11,755 nt of DNA, from positions 1-11,755 of the forward strand of contig JAEWSS010000240.1 of the NCBI GenBank assembly GCA_023459755.1, written 5' to 3'. The notes under the pieces are model-generated. The model worked only from the letters and a program-made list of their open reading frames with translations, was not told the origin of the DNA and did not search any database. Below are positions 6,929 through 11,755 of this stretch, piece after piece (positions within the stretch are counted from its first letter, which is position 1; each line of letters opens with the position of its first letter). The stretch comes from Verrucomicrobiota bacterium (lineage in GTDB: Bacteria > Verrucomicrobiota > Lentisphaeria > Victivallales > Victivallaceae). A program made the translations under genes and the position numbers.

Positions 6929-7702
6929 ATGGTAAGCAGCAGAGACACGATTATCCATACGCCGGAAGAGATCTCCCGTATTCGGACGGCGGCTCAGGCC
7001 ACCGCCTGGGTGCGCGACGAACTCGCGGCAAAACTCGAACCGGGAATGACGACAAAGGAAGTTGACGTGCTGGCGGGCTGTCTGATCGCTCAGACCGGCG
7101 GAACCAGCAGTTTCCTCGGCTATTACGGCTATCCCGGGAATGTGTGCATTTCGGTGAACGACGTGGTCGTCCACGGTATCGGCAACAATGAGACGATGCT
7201 CCATGAAGGCGACATCGTCAGCATTGACATCGGCGTGACGATCAACGGCGCCACCGGCGACACCGCGCGCACCGTTCCGCTGGGCCGGATCAGCCCGGAC
7301 GTCGAGCGGCTTCTGGTCAACACCGAGCTTTCGCTGATGAAGGGAATTGAACAGGCGGTCGCCGGCAACCATATCGGCGACATCTCGGCCGCGGTCGAGA
7401 AGGTCGCGGTGCGGGCCGGACTGGGCGTGGTGCGCGACTACGTCGGCCACGGCTGCGGCATCAAGCTGCACGAACCTCCGGAGATACCCAATTTTCAAAG
7501 CCGTTATCACGGTCCGCGTCTTGAACCCGGGATGGTGCTTGCCATCGAACCGATGCTTAACCTCGGCACCTGGAAGGTGCGCACCGAGCGCGACAACTGG
7601 ACCGTACGCACCTGCGACGGCAAGTGGTCGGCTCATTTTGAGCACTTAGTGCTCGTAACAGAAGAAAAACCGGAGATTTTAACATGGCCAAAGACGATGT
7701 AA
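6929..7702 (+). CDS. map: Methionine aminopeptidase, type I
   Basis: Removes the initiator methionine from nascent proteins using two divalent metals. The protein has 257 residues. All five metal ligands are present: D100 (SIDIG), D111 (TGDTART), H174 (GHGCG), E207 (AIEPML) and E238 (FEH). H82 (VVHGIG) and H181 are the usual accessory histidines. There is no insert typical of type II enzymes and no N-terminal zinc finger. The start ATG 6929 has only a weak AGG at 6920-6922, compatible with coupling to adk 19 bases upstream. The last 19 bases overlap infA in another frame, which adds the short tail LTWPKTM. Confidence 0.96.
   Translation: MVSSRDTIIHTPEEISRIRTAAQATAWVRDELAAKLEPGMTTKEVDVLAGCLIAQTGGTSSFLGYYGYPGNVCISVNDVVVHGIGNNETMLHEGDIVSIDIGVTINGATGDTARTVPLGRISPDVERLLVNTELSLMKGIEQAVAGNHIGDISAAVEKVAVRAGLGVVRDYVGHGCGIKLHEPPEIPNFQSRYHGPRLEPGMVLAIEPMLNLGTWKVRTERDNWTVRTCDGKWSAHFEHLVLVTEEKPEILTWPKTM
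7640..7654 (+). promoter_or_regulatory. Perfect inverted repeat upstream of infA
   Basis: GAGCAC and GTGCTC flank a TTA spacer, a perfect six-base-pair dyad inside the 3' end of map. It lies 17 bases before the infA Shine-Dalgarno (GGAG, 7672-7675). It could be an RNA hairpin affecting IF-1 translation or an operator-like site, but codon constraints could also produce it by chance. Confidence 0.25.
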
Positions 7703-7902
7703 TTCGAATCGACGGCGTGGTCAGGGAATTGCTGCCGAACACCATGTTCAAGGTGGAAATCCCCGGCGGCCACACGATTTTATCACACATCAGCGGCAAG
7801 ATGCGCCTAAACTTCATCCGCATCCTGCCGGGTGATCAGGTGACGCTGGAAATGTCGCCTTACGACCTTACAAAGGGGCGGATCGTATTCCGCAAAAAAT
7901 AG
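7684..7902 (+). CDS. infA: Translation initiation factor IF-1
   Basis: A 72-residue OB-fold protein that occupies the ribosomal A site on the 30S subunit during initiation. The sequence follows the family from end to end: [20 protein letters not shown], then [32 protein letters not shown] and [17 protein letters not shown] (7672-7675) lies eight bases before the ATG. It overlaps map by 19 bases, and ackA starts nine bases after its stop. In many bacteria infA follows adk-map and precedes rpmJ and rpsM; here no ribosomal protein gene follows. Confidence 0.98.
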   Translation: MAKDDVIRIDGVVRELLPNTMFKVEIPGGHTILSHISGKMRLNFIRILPGDQVTLEMSPYDLTKGRIVFRKK

Positions 7903-7911
7903 GGAAGAAAA

Positions 7912-9156
7912 ATGAGAGTTCTGGTACTTAACGCCGGCAGTTCGTCGGTTAAATTCACGCTGTACAGCATGGCGCATGAAACCGTGCTGGCCAAAGGGCA
8001 GGTCGAACGGCTCGGCCTCGAAAATCCGAACCTGATCTACAAGCGGATCGCCGACGGCTACAAGTCTGAGCAGGAACGCCGCGACATCAAGAATATCGAA
8101 GACGCCATCCGCGCGATCTGCGAAAAACTTACCGATAAAAAGTTCGGCGTCATCGCTTCGCTTTCCGAAATCGAAGCGATCGGTCACCGCGTGCTGCACG
8201 GCGGTGAACGGGCCACCCGTCCGGTGCTGGTCAACTCCGAAGTCAAGGACATCATCCGCGACTGCATCCCGCTGGGGCCGCTGCACAATCCGGCCAACCT
8301 TGCCGGCATCGAGGCCTGCGAACGGATATTCCCCAATGTCCCGAACGTGGCCGCATTCGACACTGAATTTCATCAGACCATGCCGCCGCAGGCATTTCTG
8401 TACGCGATTCCGTACGAGTTTTACACCAAGTACGGCATTCGCCGCTACGGTTTCCACGGCACCAGCCACAACTTTGTTTCGCGCGCCGCCGCGGCCTACA
8501 TGGACCGTCCGCTGGCGACAATGAAACTTATCACCTGCCACCTCGGAAACGGCTGCAGCATCACCGCGATCAACAACGGCGTGGTGGTGGATACTTCGAT
8601 GGGGTTGACGCCGCTTGAGGGGCTGATGATGGGAACCCGTTCCGGCGACATCGATCCGGCCGTGGTGCTGCGGTTGATGGAACTGGGCAAGACTCGCGAG
8701 GAAATCGACAAACTGTTGAACAAGCAGTCCGGTCTGCTCGGGGTCGGCGGCATCGGCTCAAGCGATATGCGCGACATTATCGCCGCCGAAATGAAGGGCG
8801 ACCAGCAGGCTTTGCTGGCGCGCCGCATGTTCACCCGGCGCGTGGTCAAATACATCGGCGCCTATTTTACGCTGCTCAACGGCGCGGACGCGATCGTCTT
8901 CACCGGCGGCGTCGGCGAATGGAGCAACTATGTGCGCGCCAAAGTGATCGCAAAACTCAGCTGCCTGGGGGTGAAGTTGGACGAAGAGGCGAATGCGAAA
9001 TGCCTCGGCCGCCCCGGAACCATTTCCACCGCCGACAGCCGGATCAAGGTGATCGTTATGCCGACCGACGAGGAACTCATGATCGCCAGAAGCGTGCTCG
9101 AAACTCTCAAGATGGAAGATGTCCGTCTGAATCCCAATAAGAAAGCTGTGAAGTAA
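7912..9156 (+). CDS. ackA: Acetate kinase
   Basis: Forms ATP and acetate from acetyl phosphate and ADP, the energy-yielding step of acetate fermentation. It has 414 residues and the ASKHA fold. Key sites are N7 and the phosphate loop NAGSSSVKF (7-15), R93 in HRVLHGGE, D150 (FDTEFHQT), H182 (GFHGTSH), GTRSGDIDPA with R243, D285 and R287 (SSDMRD), and the Mg-binding TDEEL (385-389). Two local oddities are an apparent extra residue in GVGGIGSSD before D285, compared with the usual GVSGLSND, and GGVGEWS (332-338), where most relatives have GIGENS, placing W337 at the usual asparagine. GGGAAG at 7902-7907 serves the ATG at 7912. pta follows after two bases, as expected for a co-translated pair. 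Confidence 0.97.
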   Translation: MRVLVLNAGSSSVKFTLYSMAHETVLAKGQVERLGLENPNLIYKRIADGYKSEQERRDIKNIEDAIRAICEKLTDKKFGVIASLSEIEAIGHRVLHGGERATRPVLVNSEVKDIIRDCIPLGPLHNPANLAGIEACERIFPNVPNVAAFDTEFHQTMPPQAFLYAIPYEFYTKYGIRRYGFHGTSHNFVSRAAAAYMDRPLATMKLITCHLGNGCSITAINNGVVVDTSMGLTPLEGLMMGTRSGDIDPAVVLRLMELGKTREEIDKLLNKQSGLLGVGGIGSSDMRDIIAAEMKGDQQALLARRMFTRRVVKYIGAYFTLLNGADAIVFTGGVGEWSNYVRAKVIAKLSCLGVKLDEEANAKCLGRPGTISTADSRIKVIVMPTDEELMIARSVLETLKMEDVRLNPNKKAVK

Positions 9157-9158
9157 AA

Positions 9159-10172
9159 ATGAGTGCTCTTGATATTTTTGTCGCCAAAGCGCAAACCGGA
9201 AACAAAAAGCTGGTGATGCCGGAAGGACAGGACCCGCGGGTGGTTGCCGCCGCCAATATGACGGTCGAGCGCAAAGTGGCGGTCAAGGTCGTCGTGCTGG
9301 GCACCGAAGCGGAAATCTCCGCCGCCTGCGCCGCGGCCGGGATCACGGAACGCAAGTTCGAATCTCTGGACTATCTGGCATCGCCGCTTTATGAGCAGTA
9401 CGCCGCGCAGTTTGCTGAAATGCGCGCCAAGAAGGGCGCCACCATTGAAACCGGCCGCAAGGCGATGAAGAGCCGCATCTACTTCGGCGCGATGATGACC
9501 CGCAACAAGCTGGTTGACGGGTTGGTCGCCGGCAGTATCGCCAGCACCGCCGACATGCTGCGCGCCGCGTTCCAGTGCATTGGCACCGCTCCGGGGATCA
9601 CGATCGGCAGCAGCTGCTTTGTAATGGATCTCAAGCATCCGACCGCCTCCGGCGACACGGTGCTGTTGTTCGGCGACTGCGGCGTGAATCCGAATCCGAC
9701 CGCCGAGCAGCTGGTGGACATCGCCACCGCCACGGCCGGGACCTATCGTGCGCTGATCGGGAAGACGCCGAAAGTCGCATTTCTGTCGTTTTCCACTCAC
9801 GGCAGTGCCGAGAACGAGATACTTGACAAGGTGATTGCCGCCGCCGGGATGTTCAAGGAGAAGATCAAGGCCGAGAATCTCGACATTCTGGCCGACGGCG
9901 AGATTCAGGCCGACGCCGCCATCGTGCCGTCCGTTGCGGCGAGCAAGGCGCCGGGCAGCGAGATTGCCGGAGCCGCAAATGTATTGATTTTTCCGGATCT
10001 CAACGCCGGAAACATTTGTTACAAGCTGGTTCAGCGTCTGGCGCAGGCCAACGCCTACGGGCCGATCCTGCAGGGGTTGGCCATGCCGTTGAATGATCTT
10101 TCGCGCGGATGTTCCGCCGAGGACATTTTCGGTAATGCCGCGATTACGGTCTGTCAGGCCATGTCGCGTTAG
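9159..10172 (+). CDS. pta: Phosphate acetyltransferase
   Basis: Converts acetyl-CoA and phosphate to acetyl phosphate and CoA, supplying AckA; the pair is reversible and can also activate acetate. At 337 residues it is the short single-domain form without the N-terminal DRTGG/BioD-like region of E. coli Pta. Motifs are LVMPEGQDPRV (18-28), GLVAGSIASTADMLRAA (121-137), SSCFVMDL (151-158), FGDCGVNPNPTAEQL (171-185), FSTHGSAENE (211-220) and the C-terminal GNICYKLVQRLA region. It starts two bases after the ackA stop without a strong Shine-Dalgarno, implying coupling. A strong terminator follows (10194-10237). Confidence 0.97.
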   Translation: MSALDIFVAKAQTGNKKLVMPEGQDPRVVAAANMTVERKVAVKVVVLGTEAEISAACAAAGITERKFESLDYLASPLYEQYAAQFAEMRAKKGATIETGRKAMKSRIYFGAMMTRNKLVDGLVAGSIASTADMLRAAFQCIGTAPGITIGSSCFVMDLKHPTASGDTVLLFGDCGVNPNPTAEQLVDIATATAGTYRALIGKTPKVAFLSFSTHGSAENEILDKVIAAAGMFKEKIKAENLDILADGEIQADAAIVPSVAASKAPGSEIAGAANVLIFPDLNAGNICYKLVQRLAQANAYGPILQGLAMPLNDLSRGCSAEDIFGNAAITVCQAMSR

Positions 10173-10193
10173 TTCGGCGTTTTACAAGGGGCA

Positions 10194-10237
10194 GGGGACT
10201 TTCCGGGTTTTAATTCGGAAAGCGCCCCCCTTTTTTT
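10194..10237 (+). terminator. Intrinsic terminator after pta
   Basis: CTTTCCG (10199-10205) pairs with CGGAAAG (10216-10222), extended after a small internal bulge by GGGG (10194-10197) with CCCC (10225-10228). A run of seven T follows (10231-10237). This ends the hisS-adk-map-infA-ackA-pta unit. Confidence 0.9.
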
Positions 10238-10270
10238 GTCGGGGTTGTGGGAAAATCGACGAAAAACGGA

Positions 10271-10299
10271 TTGCTTTTTTTAAGACAAGCGGATATATT
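10271..10299 (+). promoter_or_regulatory. Promoter candidate for the KASIII gene
   Basis: TTGCTT (10271-10276), 17 bases, then TATATT (10294-10299, five of six consensus). Initiation would be near 10306, immediately before the Shine-Dalgarno GAGGAG (10308-10313), so the leader would be very short. It lies after the pta terminator, supporting an independent unit. Confidence 0.55.
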
Positions 10300-10323
10300 T
10301 TACATTTGAGGAGATGGATGTGT

Positions 10324-11331
10324 ATGAATGAAAGCAGAATTGCGGCGATAGCGACTTATCTGCCGGCACGATGTGTACCCAACGCCGAACTCGCGGCTGA
10401 ATTTCCCGATTGGGATATGGAAAAGCTGGCGAGAAAAGTCGGAGTGGCGGAGCGTCACGTCGCCGGTCCGGATGAGACCGCTCTCGACCTGGCGGAGAAG
10501 GCGGCGGAAAAACTGTTCGCCGAAAGCGGATTCGATCGCTCCATGATCGATTTCGTACTGTTTTGCACCCAGAGCCCGGATTATCCGCTGCCGACCACCG
10601 CGTGTCTGCTTCAGGACCGGCTCGGTCTTTCCACTTCGATCGGCGCGCTGGATTTTGCGCTCGGCTGTTCGGGGTATATTTATGGATTGTCACTGGCGCA
10701 GGGGCTGGTCGCATCCGGCAGCGCCGGAAATCTGCTGCTGATAACCGCGGACACCTACACTAAATATCTGCATCCGCAGGACCACAACAACCGGACGATT
10801 TTCGGTGATGGCGCGGCGGCGACCATCGTCACTGCGTCGGAATCCGGCGGGATCGGGCGGTTCGTGTTCGGCACCAACGGGTCAGGCGGTGTAAATCTGA
10901 TTGTGAAGAACGGCGGGGCCCGTCATGCGTTCGACCCGGCGGCCGAACTGCATCGCAGCCGCACCGGCAGTATATCCAACGACAACTACTTGTATATGAA
11001 CGGTCCGGAGATTTTTAACTATGTCACCGAATGGATTCCCAAGCTGGTGGCGGACACGCTTAAGGTGAACAATTTGACGCCGGACGATGTGGATTACTTT
11101 ATTTTTCATCAGGCCAATGCGCATTTATTGAAATTTCTGCGCCGTCAGCTTAATATTCCGGAGGAAAAGTTTTTTAACGATATGATCACGGTCGGGAATA
11201 CGGTATCGTCAACGATTCCGGTCGGGATGTGCCAATTACTGGCTGAGGGAAAGATAAAAAAAGGCGACCGTTTGATGCTGGTCGGGTTTGGCGTCGGCTA
11301 TTCGTGGGGCGCAACAATAGTCGAGTTGTGA
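10324..11331 (+). CDS. 3-oxoacyl-ACP synthase III (FabH-family ketosynthase)
   Basis: A thiolase-fold Claisen-condensing enzyme that joins an acyl-CoA starter to malonyl-ACP or a similar partner. The 335 residues carry the KASIII triad: C115 (DFALGCSGYIYGL), H262 (FIFHQANAHLLKFL) and N292 (TVGNTVSSTIPVG). GDGAAAT (161-167) and the C-terminal GFGVGYSWGATIVEL are also typical. GNTVSST replaces the GNTSAAS of housekeeping FabH. The sequence resembles KASIII-like enzymes often found in surface-polysaccharide or secondary pathways, and no fab or acpP gene is nearby, so I withhold the fabH symbol. ATG 10324 begins right at the conserved N-terminus; in-frame ATG 10318 is possible (GAGGAG is 10 and 4 bases away respectively). 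The frame is open further upstream into pta, but that part is not homologous-looking. Confidence 0.9.
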   Translation: MNESRIAAIATYLPARCVPNAELAAEFPDWDMEKLARKVGVAERHVAGPDETALDLAEKAAEKLFAESGFDRSMIDFVLFCTQSPDYPLPTTACLLQDRLGLSTSIGALDFALGCSGYIYGLSLAQGLVASGSAGNLLLITADTYTKYLHPQDHNNRTIFGDGAAATIVTASESGGIGRFVFGTNGSGGVNLIVKNGGARHAFDPAAELHRSRTGSISNDNYLYMNGPEIFNYVTEWIPKLVADTLKVNNLTPDDVDYFIFHQANAHLLKFLRRQLNIPEEKFFNDMITVGNTVSSTIPVGMCQLLAEGKIKKGDRLMLVGFGVGYSWGATIVEL

Positions 11332-11368
11332 TACAAATATCGGGGGAATAAAGAAGGAGTACCGGGAA

Positions 11369-11662
11369 ATGGATGTTAAGAAGTTTTGGATCACTATGAT
11401 CGTCGGAGTCGCGGTGATTTCCATTGTGTTCGGCGGGCTTTTCTGGTACAACTATTGCTGGTTCAACGCGCTTGACGGCGGCTGGCATGAGCATCCGCTG
11501 TTTCTGGCAATCGGCGGATTGATCGGAGTCGCCTGGTGCGCACTGCTGTTCCTGTGGACTTTTTCGGTGGTGATGGACAAGGTCAGAGCGTTTTTATTTT
11601 CGGCGCTGGGCGGCGTGATGCTGTTGACCGCGGCGATTGAACTGATAAAGTTGTCAGATTGA
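11369..11662 (+). CDS. Small membrane protein, three predicted helices, unknown function
   Basis: I do not recognise a family for this 97-residue protein. Three hydrophobic segments are visible at about 7-27, 45-66 and 74-92. The basic start MDVKK and the central DKVR loop suggest a cytoplasmic N-terminus and second loop. The first loop (NYCWFNALDGGWHEHP) is rich in aromatics, with two histidines and a cysteine, and would face outside. AAGGAG (11354-11359) lies nine bases before the ATG, a good ribosome binding site. It follows the KASIII stop by 37 bases with no terminator between and is closed by the hairpin at 11690-11724, so the two genes probably share a transcript. Confidence 0.75.
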   Translation: MDVKKFWITMIVGVAVISIVFGGLFWYNYCWFNALDGGWHEHPLFLAIGGLIGVAWCALLFLWTFSVVMDKVRAFLFSALGGVMLLTAAIELIKLSD

Positions 11663-11689
11663 ATTTGACGGTTTTACTGCGATAAATAG

Positions 11690-11731
11690 CGCCGTCCGCC
11701 CGGAAAATCTCCGGACGGACGGCGTTGTTCT
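11690..11731 (+). terminator. Hairpin terminator after the small membrane protein
   Basis: CGCCGTCCG (11690-11698) pairs perfectly with CGGACGGCG (11716-11724). After one mismatch, CCGGA (11700-11704) pairs with TCCGG (11710-11714) around a five-base loop. A T-rich but interrupted tail (TTGTTCT) follows. The stem is strong and the tail weak, so it is a likely terminator, possibly bidirectional. Confidence 0.75.
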
Positions 11732-11755
11732 GATAAAAATTCAGCGGCTGAGAAA

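Noticed and set aside
5923..6948. A 341-codon open frame on the minus strand opposite hisS-adk
   Set aside because: Antisense to highly conserved enzyme motifs, with no domain or ribosome site of its own.
10093..10323. An open 77-codon upstream extension of the KASIII frame, overlapping pta
   Set aside because: It overlaps the conserved pta end, crosses the pta terminator and promoter candidate, and KASIII homology begins only at MNESRIAAIATYLP.
10314..10331. A five-codon mini-ORF (MDVYE) overlapping the KASIII start
   Set aside because: Its ATG directly abuts the GAGGAG ribosome site with no spacing, so translation is unlikely and it is probably chance.
11741..11755. Possible end of a minus-strand gene (FLSR then TGA) at the window edge
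   Set aside because: Four codons are too few to support a call, although the hairpin at 11690-11724 would suit a convergent terminator.

Overview
The window looks like a chromosomal housekeeping segment of a GC-rich, probably fermentative bacterium. Gene content and protein style (an IHF-like HU, a pta-ackA pair, an EpsC-type serine acetyltransferase, a Bacteroidetes/PVC-like KASIII) make me lean towards the PVC superphylum, perhaps Lentisphaerota. That is a guess from protein character, not a search result. No mobile element, tRNA, rRNA or CRISPR array is visible, and no gene-free stretch exceeds about 150 bases.

Layout. (1) Positions 1-2041, plus strand: the 3' part of a serine O-acetyltransferase gene, a YggS-family PLP-binding protein and a ketopantoate reductase, joined by two ATGA stop/start overlaps. 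They link cysteine, PLP and pantothenate/CoA metabolism. (2) 2042-2185: a short convergent gap carrying a 33-base repeat twice, 66 bases apart, in frame with the end of priA. (3) 2186-4384, minus strand: primosomal helicase PriA, in which the glycine-rich half of Walker A is missing. (4) 4385-4974: a divergent promoter region, an HU/IHF-like gene with a well-formed promoter, and a strong intrinsic terminator. (5) 4975-10172, plus strand: histidyl-tRNA synthetase and adenylate kinase in one uninterrupted reading frame, then methionine aminopeptidase, IF-1, acetate kinase and phosphotransacetylase, closed by a strong terminator. This combines translation functions (HisRS, Map, IF-1) with adenylate balance (Adk) and acetyl-CoA-to-acetate ATP production (Pta-AckA). 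(6) 10238-11724, plus strand: a separate promoter, a KASIII (FabH-family) enzyme, a small three-helix membrane protein and a final hairpin terminator.

The points most worth checking are the PriA P-loop deletion, the HisRS-Adk fusion, and the repeated peptide-like tail just past the priA stop codon. adk-map-infA also sits outside its usual ribosomal-protein operon. I found no clear sign of a new defence or mobile system.
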